Below are positions 24,567 to 32,287 of a DNA stretch of 32,287 nucleotides, in pieces. The stretch's first letter is position 1. Each line of letters begins with the position of its first letter. This DNA comes from Blastopirellula marina (GTDB lineage Bacteria > Planctomycetota > Planctomycetia > Pirellulales > Thermoguttaceae). A program made the translations under genes and the position numbers. A model generated the notes under the pieces. It worked only from the letters and a program-made list of their open reading frames with translations, was not told the DNA's origin and searched no databases. The stretch covers positions 1 to 32,287 of the forward strand of contig DYLS01000049.1 of the NCBI GenBank assembly GCA_020721965.1. The letters run 5' to 3'.

Positions 24567-25511
24567 ATGAAGATGAGCCCGCCGCGAAGAAAGCTACGCC
24601 CGCAATCCCCGTCCCTCAGCCACGTTACCCGCAATTGGGAAGAAGACTTTGCGCACTACCTTGCAGCGGAGTGCCATCTTTCCGAGAATACCGTCGCTGC
24701 CTATCGCCGCGATCTGCGCCGCTTTCTCCGCTGGTTGGGAAACCGGCTACCCGCTCAACTGGAGATTCAGGATCTGTCCGACTACGTGGCTTGGCTGCAC
24801 CAAGAAAAACTGGCCGCAGCGTCATTGGCTCGGCACGTCGTTTCGCTTCGGCTATTTCTGCGTTACCTCCAATTGGAGGGGCTGCTTACGCAGAACAAAG
24901 CGGAACTCCTCGGCGGCCCCAAACTGTGGGAACGCGTCCCGCACGTCTTAACGCCCGGCCAGGTGGAAGCGTTGCTTCAGAGTCCACGTCCCTATGACCG
25001 CTGCTATCTCCGCAATCGGGCGTTGCTGGAATTCCTATACGCCACCGGTTGCCGCGCCAGTGAGGCAGCAAACCTGCGCATGGCCGACCTTCATTTGGAG
25101 GAAGCCCATTGCGTCTGCCGTGGCAAGGGAAACAAGGAGCGCGTGGTCCCCTTGGGCAAACGAGCGATCCAGGCCTTCCATGCCTACCTCGGCGAAGAGC
25201 GTCCGCGTTTGGCGGCCGCCACCGGGGGCCATACCCCTTACGTCTTTCTCTCCTATCGCGGCAAGCGCATTCGGCGTGAACGGATTTGGGAATTGCTAAA
25301 ACTCCACGCGGTCAGATCGGGTATCCCGCCGGATATCAGCCCTCACACACTGAGACACAGCTTCGCCACGCACCTCCTAGCGGGGGGCGCGGACCTGCGA
25401 CACGTCCAAGAGATGCTGGGGCACGCGGGCATAGCCACCACACAGATCTACACCCACGTCAACTACACCCGGCTGAAAGCCGTCCACAAGCGTTTTCACC
25501 CCCGGGCGTGA
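24567..25511 (+). CDS. Tyrosine recombinase XerC/XerD
   Basis: 314 residues. Site-specific recombinase that resolves chromosome dimers at dif with its partner. The N-terminal SAM-like core-binding domain (about 23-110) precedes a catalytic domain with all six active-site residues: R163 (GCRASE), K187 (GKGNK), H260 and R263 (SPHTLRHSFATHLL), H286 (LGHAGI) and the nucleophile Y295 (TQIYTHV). It is closer to XerD in the motif details, but XerC cannot be excluded without a tree. Starts at ATG 24567 or 24573; GGGA just upstream fits the second better. Nothing nearby suggests an integron or mobile element, so this is the housekeeping type. Confidence 0.9.
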   Translation: MKMSPPRRKLRPQSPSLSHVTRNWEEDFAHYLAAECHLSENTVAAYRRDLRRFLRWLGNRLPAQLEIQDLSDYVAWLHQEKLAAASLARHVVSLRLFLRYLQLEGLLTQNKAELLGGPKLWERVPHVLTPGQVEALLQSPRPYDRCYLRNRALLEFLYATGCRASEAANLRMADLHLEEAHCVCRGKGNKERVVPLGKRAIQAFHAYLGEERPRLAAATGGHTPYVFLSYRGKRIRRERIWELLKLHAVRSGIPPDISPHTLRHSFATHLLAGGADLRHVQEMLGHAGIATTQIYTHVNYTRLKAVHKRFHPRA

Positions 25512-25547
25512 CGAGAGCCGGGCAAACCGCCCACAGCCGAGATCGCT

Positions 25548-26036
25548 TTACTCCTTGCGAGGCGGGGCGAACTTGATCTTTTCCACAAGGCGGACAATGC
25601 GTCCGTCGGGTGCGAAATAGCCCGAGACGGCCGTGATCGCCTTCATCACGTTTTCGTAGTTGAGATCGTAGTCGCAATCGAATTCCACCTCGGCGTCGCC
25701 GGCGCCGCTCGGACCGGCCTGGTCGCCGACCAAAAGGCGGATCTGTTGGCGCAGATCCTCGAAGCTCCCCAATCGTCGCTCGGACAAATAGATGCCCGCC
25801 AGTCGCCCTCCCGCCGCCGCGGTCAAGCGGACCTTGATCGGTGGCAATTGGGCGTCGCTGGGCACGCCCGCGCTTGGGGCGGCTAGCGGCATTTTGATGT
25901 AAAAATCCCCTTCCGGCGATACGATCTTGAACGTCATGATGAAGAACGTCAAGAGCTGGAACACGACGTCAATCATGGGCGTCATCATCAGCTCGATTTT
26001 GTCGCCTGATCGGGTACCCGAGCCGCGAAACTTCAT
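25548..26036 (-). CDS. ExbD/TolR-family biopolymer transport protein (second)
   Basis: 162 residues. One short cytoplasmic N-terminus, one membrane span (about 17-39, MMTPMIDVVFQLLTFFIMTF) and a periplasmic domain. The membrane aspartate in PMID is the proton-path residue of ExbD/TolR. It begins three bases after the stop codon of the upstream exbD-like gene (TAG-ACG-ATG), so translation is coupled. The periplasmic domain has the C-terminal YENVMKAITAVSGY helix typical of the family. Together with the preceding ExbB-like and ExbD-like proteins it would form the stator-type complex that turns proton flow into work on the envelope. Confidence 0.9.
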   Translation of the reverse strand: MKFRGSGTRSGDKIELMMTPMIDVVFQLLTFFIMTFKIVSPEGDFYIKMPLAAPSAGVPSDAQLPPIKVRLTAAAGGRLAGIYLSERRLGSFEDLRQQIRLLVGDQAGPSGAGDAEVEFDCDYDLNYENVMKAITAVSGYFAPDGRIVRLVEKIKFAPPRKE

Positions 26037-26039
26037 CGT

Positions 26040-26480
26040 CTAGGTGCTCTCTTGTTTGGCGCGCAACGTAAACTTTTCAAACCCCACCGATTGACACGTA
26101 CGTATCAGTTCCTGCACGCGTCCCGTCTTGGCATATCGATCGGCCCGGATGATGATCGTCGTATCCCGATAATCACCGCCGCGCCGCTCTACCAATTGTT
26201 TTTCCACCTGAAGAATGGGTATGATCCCATCTAGAGTGTATTCCTCCACGCCGTAAAATACCGTCCCCTTGGAAGTCATTTGCAAGGTAACGGGATAGGC
26301 TGGGGCTGTTTCGGGAGGTTTCGCAAGCTCGCTCGCCGGCAGACGAATCAACTGGTTTTGATCCCCCTCGGAAAAGTTGATCAGGATCATAAAAAAGGCG
26401 ATCAACTGAAATGTCATGTCGATCATCGGCGTCATATCGCCTTCGGCATCGGGGATCTGTCTTCCACGCCCATACCGCAT
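26040..26480 (-). CDS. ExbD/TolR-family biopolymer transport protein (first)
   Basis: 146 residues. N-terminal span about 15-36 (DMTPMIDMTFQLIAFFMILI) with the conserved aspartate in PMID. The periplasmic part ends in the family helix VQELIRTCQSVGFEKFTLRA. GAGGAG stands nine bases upstream of ATG 26480. It differs clearly from the next exbD-like gene, so the pair are paralogues that probably form a heteromeric partner set rather than a recent duplication. Confidence 0.9.
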   Translation of the reverse strand: MRYGRGRQIPDAEGDMTPMIDMTFQLIAFFMILINFSEGDQNQLIRLPASELAKPPETAPAYPVTLQMTSKGTVFYGVEEYTLDGIIPILQVEKQLVERRGGDYRDTTIIIRADRYAKTGRVQELIRTCQSVGFEKFTLRAKQEST

Positions 26481-26573
26481 TCGTGTCCACTCCTCAAGCC
26501 AGCAATCTTGGATAAGGCTCGCCCCCGGGGCCCGACCAACCCTCGTGACTGGAGCTCGCTTCTACCACCCTGT

Positions 26574-27422
26574 TCAGGTTTTCTTGACCCCGGCCCCGGA
26601 GAATCGCGACATCAACCCCTCGCTCACGATTCCGACCTCGAGAACCAGGCGTGCGATGCGATTGCGGAGGAAACCGTAGATAATGATGGCGGGAATAGCA
26701 ATGATCAGCCCCACCAACGTCGTGATGAGTGCGGTGGAAATACCGGCCGCCAGCTCAGACGGCTTAGGCGTGGTGGCGCTATTGGCAATTACGCTGAAGG
26801 AGCGAACCATACCGTCCACCGTCCCCAACAACCCGACCATCGGGCTGACGGTGCCGATCAGTCCGATATAGCTCAGCCGGTGTTCCATCCGCATGGCCTG
26901 CTCCTCGCCGACCTCCTGCATGGCCTCCACCGCCTGGGCATAACCGGACGAAAGTTTCGCCAATCCGGCAGACAATACCTGCCCCAAAAACGACTCATCG
27001 TTCTTGGCCAGTTCGTAGGCCTCCTGGTAGCGTTTCTCATTGAAATGGGCCTCAAAGCCGTCAATGAGCGAAGAGGGAATCACGCTTTCGCGGCGACAAC
27101 CGACCAGATTCATCACCAGGAGAGCCACGAACGAGAATGATAGGGCAAAAAAGGCCACGGTGTACGTCCATCCCAAGGACTCGAAGAACCAACGCAAGAC
27201 GGACTTCTCTTGGGGTTGGGGAGCTTCCGTGGCTGCGGGAGCAGAACCCTCATCGGCAGCCGGGAGCGTGTCGTCGGTAGCCGGCTCTTCCGCGTGAACC
27301 AGCGTCCCATAACTCGATGCCCACCACGGCAATCCACCGAGCATTACCAAGAACATTGCGATAGAAGCCGCTACCGATCCGCTCCAGTCCGATAACCAAG
27401 TTGACAAGTAGCCACGCCGCAT
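26574..27422 (-). CDS. MotA/TolQ/ExbB proton-channel protein with signal peptide
   Basis: 282 residues. The start ATG 27422 is chosen because GGGAGG lies five bases upstream; an in-frame ATG at 27446 adds eight unsupported residues. The N-terminus has a signal-like hydrophobic segment (about 17-33) and an Ala/Pro/Glu-rich periplasmic linker to about 75. Three family spans follow: WTYTVAFFALSFSFVALLVM, then YIGLIGTVSPMVGLLGTVDGM, then ISTALITTLVGLIIAIPAIII. Classic ExbB/TolQ lacks the leading signal and linker, so this is the extended ExbB variety. It sits directly upstream of two exbD-like genes and downstream of two TPR protein genes. Confidence 0.9.
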   Translation of the reverse strand: MRRGYLSTWLSDWSGSVAASIAMFLVMLGGLPWWASSYGTLVHAEEPATDDTLPAADEGSAPAATEAPQPQEKSVLRWFFESLGWTYTVAFFALSFSFVALLVMNLVGCRRESVIPSSLIDGFEAHFNEKRYQEAYELAKNDESFLGQVLSAGLAKLSSGYAQAVEAMQEVGEEQAMRMEHRLSYIGLIGTVSPMVGLLGTVDGMVRSFSVIANSATTPKPSELAAGISTALITTLVGLIIAIPAIIIYGFLRNRIARLVLEVGIVSEGLMSRFSGAGVKKT

Positions 27423-27489
27423 GGAAACCTCCCATCTGAAGGCCAAGACTGCTAGACTAGCTCCAAAACTCTGTTCCGCGATATGGCCT

Positions 27490-27527
27490 CCCCTCTGAAT
27501 CTCTGTTGATTAACAGCGTGAGAGGGG
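27490..27527. other. Nested stem-loop between the TPR and exbB-like genes
   Basis: CCCCTCT (27490-27496) pairs with AGAGGGG (27521-27527), and inside it CTGTT (27503-27507) pairs with AACAG (27512-27516) around GATT. No T-run follows on the minus strand. It may be an mRNA processing or stability element that sets the ratio of TPR proteins to motor proteins. Confidence 0.5.
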
Positions 27528-27585
27528 CCTAGCCGTCTTCCCAGCTCGCGCATCCGCTTGCGCCGAATCGCGACTCGAAATTTTT

Positions 27586-27615
27586 AATATACCCTCCCGA
27601 CAAGGCGGTCGTAAA
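27586..27615 (-). promoter_or_regulatory. Possible promoter of the exbB-exbD-exbD genes
   Basis: On the minus strand TTTACG (27615-27610), an 18-base spacer, then TATATT (27591-27586). Hexamers match the consensus at four and five positions. If real, the motor genes have a start of their own besides read-through from the TPR genes. Confidence 0.4.
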
Positions 27616-27699
27616 CTGCCAACCTGAGACTTTCGGAACAACCTCATCAGGCGTGGTTTTCTGACAAGGCCGGCGGGCCTCGGGGACCGCATTCTGATG

Positions 27700-28719
27700 T
27701 TACCCGCCCGACATTTCCACCTTGTACTGCTCCTTCAGGACATCCACCGCCTCCGCCGCCCGTTCAGGGTGTTGCAGTTGCGGCCACAATTCTGCGAGAT
27801 TCCGGAGCGCTTCGATATGGGATGGGGCATGATTGAAGTACAAGAGATCCACATGCAGGAAGGCGATCACCGCATCCTCCAGCTTGCCGGCCTTTCGATA
27901 CGCCGCCCCCAAGGCCCCATACAAACGCCCCATGATCTCCGCATTTTCCGTGAGGTCCGGGCGATCCAGGATGGGCTGCACCATCGCAATCGCTTGATCG
28001 GTCTCGCCCTTTTCCACGAGACATCGCGCCTTGCCGATGGTAGCCAGCAATTTGGGCGTATCATCGCCGCTCAAGGAAATAGCGAAGGCGCGATCGAAAG
28101 CCGCCTCTGCTTCCGAGTATTTGCCCGCCGCGATGTACGCCCACCCCGTCCGCTGCAATCCTTCAATCTTATAGTCTGGCCAAGGGGCGTCGGCAATCTT
28201 GCCGTAATACTCAATCGCTTTATCGTAGTTTTTCAAGGCGACCAGAAGTTCAGCGATCATCCGGCAGGCATCCCAATAGTGATAGCTATTGGGGCTAGCG
28301 GCGAGAAAATTCACCAAGGCCCCACCTGCCTCTTGGGCCGATCCCGTGCCCGCCAAGGCGATCTTCCCCCGGCAATACGCGCGATAGAAGTCGACATCCT
28401 GCGATACTTCCGGGCGGCGTAGGCTTTCCGGCGGAATTCGGTCGAGAGCGGTAAGCGCGTCCTCATAACGCGAGGTCTCAACATTCGAGCGAGCTGTAGC
28501 CAACGCAGCCGGCTCTCCGTCGTACGTGATTCGCAGAATCTGATTGACTGGCACGGCTTTCGGCCCGGCGGCAATCTCAACCGTCACCTCTTGCGGGGAC
28601 ATCTGCGTGATCCGCCCCCGGACTTGTTCGGAAGACGTAGCGACTGTATCCACCGCCCAAGCCGTCGTTTGACATAGGCACGCGATCGCCACCGCCAATC
28701 CTGAACCGTTGATCCTCAT
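27700..28719 (-). CDS. Secreted tetratricopeptide-repeat protein
   Basis: 339 residues from ATG 28719, chosen because GGGAG lies nine bases upstream and a clean signal peptide begins there (about 1-22, cut near AWA). The longer frame from 28764 adds a basic leader that does not look natural. A small beta domain (about 30-70) is followed by TPR-like helical repeats, for example YDKAIEYYGKIADA, KYSEAEAAFDRAFA and KLEDAVIAFLHVDL. It would be a periplasmic scaffold. The gene lies 116 bases after the 1027-residue TPR gene and upstream of the exbB-like gene, all on one strand. Confidence 0.82.
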   Translation of the reverse strand: MRINGSGLAVAIACLCQTTAWAVDTVATSSEQVRGRITQMSPQEVTVEIAAGPKAVPVNQILRITYDGEPAALATARSNVETSRYEDALTALDRIPPESLRRPEVSQDVDFYRAYCRGKIALAGTGSAQEAGGALVNFLAASPNSYHYWDACRMIAELLVALKNYDKAIEYYGKIADAPWPDYKIEGLQRTGWAYIAAGKYSEAEAAFDRAFAISLSGDDTPKLLATIGKARCLVEKGETDQAIAMVQPILDRPDLTENAEIMGRLYGALGAAYRKAGKLEDAVIAFLHVDLLYFNHAPSHIEALRNLAELWPQLQHPERAAEAVDVLKEQYKVEMSGG

Positions 28720-28835
28720 ATTACCGATCTCCCTGGTTCTTCTCTTCCGCTTGTTCCGTTTCACCAGCCATCATGGCCAAGCCCTGGTCTTCCGGCTGGG
28801 CTTCCCTCACCACGCACTCCCACGACTCAGCCCCG

Positions 28836-31800
28836 CTAAGACCGCCTCGCAGTCGCCTCTTTTGGTTTGCTTTCCTCCCAAGCCTTCAGACCTTGGGGCG
28901 TTCTCTCACCTCCAAGTTGCTGAATCGTTCTCACTAGCTTATCGTACTTGTCGTACCAATCCTTTCCACCCAGTGACGGATAGAGCAAATAGGTACGACG
29001 CACGTCCAATAACGCCTCATCGAGCAGGCGGGAACGCTCCTCTCCGGATTTCTTCTGCGCCAATTTGAGGCGACACAAAGCCATGTTATAGCGGGCTTCG
29101 TGGAAGATATCCTCGAATTTTTGGTAGGACCCGGCCACCCGCTTGGCGATGCCGCCCCAGCCCCAGATCAGGTAACGCCCACCCTTTTCGTATCCTCCGC
29201 GAATCGCGTTGAGATAGTAGTCCTCTTTGCCCGGCATTTCAGCCCACTCCTGGTAAATCGTTGCCGCTTCGATTTGGGCGTCGATGCGAGTTTCCTTGCC
29301 CAGTTTATCAATCACGTAGATCACCACTTCCAAAGCTTTATCGTAGCGCCTTAGCCCACGCAAGACCCTGGACAACCTGACACGAAGGAAGATCGGGGCG
29401 TCTTCGGGGGCAAAACCCGCCTCTTGTTCGCTCCGCTTGACGAGTGTCACGTAATTGCCCAACGCCTCTTTGTAGTATTCCGCGGCCTTTGCTGGAACCT
29501 CGGGGCCTCCGGGATCCAGCCCCTTGCCAAGGCTGTAATAGGTTTCAGCCACCCAGTTCAGCGACCGAAAATCGACGCCCTGAGCCCGTTCTGAAATTCG
29601 CCCCAGCAGCGTCGTGAAACCCGACAGCACCGTCTCCACCTGCTCGGTTTTGTTTTCACCACGGAGCTGCTGGAGTTGCTGTTCGAGTTGGCGTCCCAGA
29701 CTGACATAGACGGCCGTCAAGTTCTTACCGCCGCCCTCCACGTCTCCCGCCGTAACCAAGGTCTCCAGGCGGTCCAAATACTGCATCGCCTCATCGACTT
29801 TTTGCGCCATCACGCTGGCCCGCAGCGCGAGTTTCAATACTTCCTCTTGAAACGATTGCCGCTCGACCACCGGGTTTTGGCGATCCATCAAAGTGAGCGG
29901 TCCAATGGATTCGTCGCGCAGCAACTCGATGGTTTTGCCGGGTCCTCCCAGCGTCAAATAAGCCTGAGCCAAGAGAAGAGCGGAATACTCCACGAAATAA
30001 TCCGCAGCTTGGCCACCGCGCACCGCCGTTCGAACGATTTCCAAACCCTTTTCCAAGCGACTTCGCGCCTCATCTCGCAGAGCGGTCAATTGATCGGGGG
30101 AGAGTGACGTGTTACTATCCGCTACGGCTTTCACGTAGTTCGCCCACAGCACCTGTCCCAACCTCAACTCCAATCGGCTCCGCCCCCAAGATTGATCTGG
30201 CAACTTGTCTAGATAAGCCTTGGCCTCGTCTAAAAGCCCCAAATCGACGAGGGAATCCATGACCGCTAAGGCCGCTTCAGCCGCTTCGCTTTGCCCCGGC
30301 CAGCGTTGGATGATCTGATCCGCCAATCGCTGCATCCACTCTACTGCCCATTCACCTTTCCCCCCGTGGTTGATGGTATCAAGAAAGAGCTTCCGGACCG
30401 CCTTGACTGCCACCTCGCCGGCCTTATTTACCCCAGCCGCTTGCGGATAGCGACGAACCAAGAACTCCCCCAAGACAGCACATTCTTCCAATCGCCCCGC
30501 ATCCCAGAGAAGATAGACCAATTTGAAGCGGATGGCATTCACCTGATCCATGGCGTCGAGTGGCGCCAATCGCAGAGCCGTCCGGTATAGTTTAATAGCG
30601 GCATCTCTCGCCGAGTCCGCCTCCTGCCGGGCGGCGGCATCACCGTCTCCTTGCTGCAAGCGATTCATGGCGGCAAGGAACTGGTCCCAAGCCATGTCGC
30701 CACGTTCCACCGCGTCCGTAAAACTCTGGACTGGCCCCTCCGCCTTGATCTCGCCGGTCAGGTTGGCCAAGGCGGATTGGGCGGCACCACGATCGGAATT
30801 AGGCAATCGCGCTACGACCTCCAAGAATCGTCGCGCCGTGGCTTGCAATTGCCGCGCCAACCGGGCGTCATTGCCCTTTTCCGCCGCTTCCGCCGCCGAC
30901 ACAGCCGCCATTCCCGCCAGGAATTGAAGCCGCAAGCCCGTCTCGCTGTTACGGATGTTGGCCTGTGTCACATCGAACCATTGCTCTGCACGCGACACAA
31001 TCGCTTGATGATTGCCCTGCTTGCCGAGGATCTCGCAAAGCCGGGCTAGAGCCTCTGTACGCAGAGGCTGCGTTGCCGGGTCCTCGGCCGGGAGCGTCAA
31101 GGTCTCTTCGAATATGGTGCTGGCCTCTTTGTCTTTCCCTAACTCTTGAAGGCACACGCCTTGCTGTAGCCGCGCCACCAATCCTGCCCCGTAATCGGCA
31201 TACTTTTCGTATATTTTGCCGTATTCGTCAGCGGCCTCCTGCAATATCTTGTTTCGGGTCGCATCCCCTTTCGGATACGATTGTGCGAGCTGGTAGTTGG
31301 CGCCAACTGTGTACAACCTCGCCCTGAGATAGTCTCGATAAGCAGCTTCCCTCTCACGCCCTTCTCGGGAATTGCTATCGACCACCCGCCCTTGAAAGGT
31401 CTCTGCCCGCTTGCGCGCAGTGTCCAGAAATACGGCAAACGACTTTTGCGCCTCTTGGATCGCCGCGCGGGCCTCCTCACGCAACCGCGTGGCCTCCGCT
31501 TCCGGCTTACCTTCGGCCGAAGCAAGCGTGGTCTTGGCGCGTTCGACCAAAACCTGCGCCAACTGCGCATTCGCATCTCCCACCAACGCATGCTGGGGGT
31601 GCTCTTGCACGAATTTTTTCAACCGAGCCACGGCCTGCGTGAGGTACTGCTCGCGAGTCAGGGCTACGCGAGAATGAGCCGCCGCGAGAATCCAAGTCGA
31701 ACCCGCCTGATAATCGACCTCTTCCTTCAGATCCGCTGGGCAGGTGGGATCATTGGGCAGCCTGTCGATATAATCCACAGCGGTGTCGAAATAGCCGCGA

Positions 31801-31919
31801 TCCCGCAAGGCGTCGAGAAACTTCCGGTGGTCATTCGCCGCCCAGACAGCAGGTAAACAGACCGACCATACTCCCGCGGCCAACACGATTAGCCCAATAG
31901 GCCGGAGCGAACCTCTCAT
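28836..31919 (-). CDS. Large secreted tetratricopeptide-repeat protein
   Basis: 1027 residues. A signal peptide (about 1-27, ending VWA-A) shows export. The rest is almost entirely helical with TPR-type repeats, e.g. AAYRDYLRARLYTVGANYQLAQ, CLQELGKDKEASTIFEETL, ARLEKGLEIVRTAV and RYDKALEVVIYVIDKL. There is no enzyme motif. GGAG lies nine bases upstream of ATG 31919, in a context (GGAGATCGG) nearly identical to that of the next TPR gene. It heads the five-gene set with the smaller TPR protein and the ExbB/ExbD/ExbD proteins and is a likely periplasmic partner of that motor. No homolog with known function can be named from sequence alone. Confidence 0.85.
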   Translation of the reverse strand: MRGSLRPIGLIVLAAGVWSVCLPAVWAANDHRKFLDALRDRGYFDTAVDYIDRLPNDPTCPADLKEEVDYQAGSTWILAAAHSRVALTREQYLTQAVARLKKFVQEHPQHALVGDANAQLAQVLVERAKTTLASAEGKPEAEATRLREEARAAIQEAQKSFAVFLDTARKRAETFQGRVVDSNSREGREREAAYRDYLRARLYTVGANYQLAQSYPKGDATRNKILQEAADEYGKIYEKYADYGAGLVARLQQGVCLQELGKDKEASTIFEETLTLPAEDPATQPLRTEALARLCEILGKQGNHQAIVSRAEQWFDVTQANIRNSETGLRLQFLAGMAAVSAAEAAEKGNDARLARQLQATARRFLEVVARLPNSDRGAAQSALANLTGEIKAEGPVQSFTDAVERGDMAWDQFLAAMNRLQQGDGDAAARQEADSARDAAIKLYRTALRLAPLDAMDQVNAIRFKLVYLLWDAGRLEECAVLGEFLVRRYPQAAGVNKAGEVAVKAVRKLFLDTINHGGKGEWAVEWMQRLADQIIQRWPGQSEAAEAALAVMDSLVDLGLLDEAKAYLDKLPDQSWGRSRLELRLGQVLWANYVKAVADSNTSLSPDQLTALRDEARSRLEKGLEIVRTAVRGGQAADYFVEYSALLLAQAYLTLGGPGKTIELLRDESIGPLTLMDRQNPVVERQSFQEEVLKLALRASVMAQKVDEAMQYLDRLETLVTAGDVEGGGKNLTAVYVSLGRQLEQQLQQLRGENKTEQVETVLSGFTTLLGRISERAQGVDFRSLNWVAETYYSLGKGLDPGGPEVPAKAAEYYKEALGNYVTLVKRSEQEAGFAPEDAPIFLRVRLSRVLRGLRRYDKALEVVIYVIDKLGKETRIDAQIEAATIYQEWAEMPGKEDYYLNAIRGGYEKGGRYLIWGWGGIAKRVAGSYQKFEDIFHEARYNMALCRLKLAQKKSGEERSRLLDEALLDVRRTYLLYPSLGGKDWYDKYDKLVRTIQQLGGERTPQGLKAWEESKPKEATARRS

Positions 31920-32287
31920 CGTTTCCGATCTCCATCGCGAGTCGCATGGTACCGCATGTCCCCCAAGCGCACTTTCAATTATGGTCTTTCGCGGCCCTCA
32001 TCCGCAACACCACCTCCGGCCCGACTCGTCTGGCGAACCTGCGTACGGAACTAATGTCGGGGCCATGCGGCGCAGAAAACGCCTGCCTCGCACGCTCGCG
32101 TGCTGACATCGAGGCGGCAGAGTCACGGCAGAGTCATACGATGGCCTGCCCTATGGCTCGGCTCAAGCCCTGCGAGTCGGGCACCCTCGTTCCGCCCATC
32201 CCCTCCGGAGTCGGCAAAAGGGGCTTTCCTCGCGTCCCTCCTTTACGTGGCGCGAATCCGCCACCGAGGTCAAGTCGCGTCCGTTAG
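31920..32287. other. Gene-free right edge
   Basis: 368 bases. Contains a leftward hairpin with a T-rich tail (32074-32115) and a tandem repeat GGCAGAGTCA at about 32116-32136. The open frame across it has no family resemblance. Any promoter for the TPR operon should lie in the left part, but none is clear. Confidence 0.45.
32074..32115 (-). terminator. Weak leftward terminator-like hairpin
   Basis: On the minus strand GCCTCG (32115-32110) pairs with CGAGGC (32090-32085), enclosing a second hairpin CACGC/GCGTG. AGGC separates the stem from a GTTTTCT tail (32080-32074). It could end a gene lying beyond the right edge. Its last 21 bases closely resemble the terminator at 948-988. Confidence 0.35.

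Noticed and set aside
26280-27140. 286-codon + strand frame over the exbB/exbD genes
   Set aside because: It is antisense to three strong gene calls. The His/Gln/Asp-rich composition is typical of a reverse-complement shadow.
27697-28422. 241-codon + strand frame across the smaller TPR gene
   Set aside because: Antisense to a TPR protein with signal peptide and Shine-Dalgarno, with no family resemblance.
31946-32287. Open frame at the right edge
   Set aside because: It has low-complexity Arg/Pro/Ser composition, no ribosome binding site and no family match, and it crosses a hairpin.

Overview
The window looks like chromosomal DNA of a member of the Planctomycetota, probably from the Pirellulales/Thermoguttaceae neighbourhood. 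That placement is my inference. It rests on moderately high GC, a secreted formylglycine-type sulfatase, a GldA/GldG-like ABC pair, a metal-dependent KdsA, large secreted TPR proteins next to an ExbB/ExbD/ExbD motor, and a Ski2-type helicase. No rRNA, tRNA, CRISPR array, transposase or phage gene is visible. The window is mostly housekeeping and envelope genes, with unusually roomy and repeat-rich intergenic DNA.

Layout, left to right. 1-710 is the end of a PHP-family (Sb-PDE-like) phosphodiesterase. 711-1233 is gene-free and holds two terminator-like hairpins on either side of a four-unit 26-bp tandem repeat. 1234-4229 carries a Ski2-like helicase and a PrxQ/BCP-type peroxiredoxin with an altered active-site motif. 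4271-5791 (-) is a secreted sulfatase. 6237-8578 carries glucose-6-phosphate isomerase and a UPF0173 metal-dependent hydrolase. 8760-9179 (-) is a stand-alone Rieske ferredoxin, and 9504-10292 is an HpcH/HpaI-type aldolase. 13758 down to 10357 (-) is a two-gene unit: a membrane protein with a GldG-like periplasmic part, then an ABC ATPase. 15371 down to 14034 (-) holds a HAD-IIB phosphatase and a MazG-like pyrophosphohydrolase. 16029-17045 is a diacylglycerol-kinase-family lipid kinase. 17277-19918 is kdsA, overlapped by ATGA with a lipoprotein of transglutaminase-like layout that has lost the catalytic residues. 20488-23050 is the translation cluster rpmE-prfA-prmC. 23165-24178 (-) is a YhaM-like OB/HD exoribonuclease, and 24567-25511 is a XerC/XerD recombinase. 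31919 down to 25548 (-) is a five-gene set: two secreted TPR proteins, an ExbB/TolQ proton channel with its own signal peptide, and two ExbD/TolR proteins. It is probably an ion-driven envelope machine.

The most notable non-coding signal is a family of four dispersed intergenic elements of 101-118 bp (5839-5956, 8647-8757, 9242-9349, 21982-22082). All lie in the same orientation. They have inverted ends (CTACAGCGCA...TGCGCTGTAG in the best copy) and a 43-bp right half that aligns across all four copies without a single gap. They sit directly against gene ends and look like a miniature mobile or REP-like element with a conserved fold. Other unexplained structure includes the 26-bp repeat array, a cluster of several direct repeats at 15463-15762, and a folded segment plus 19-bp-period repeat at 20119-20217.
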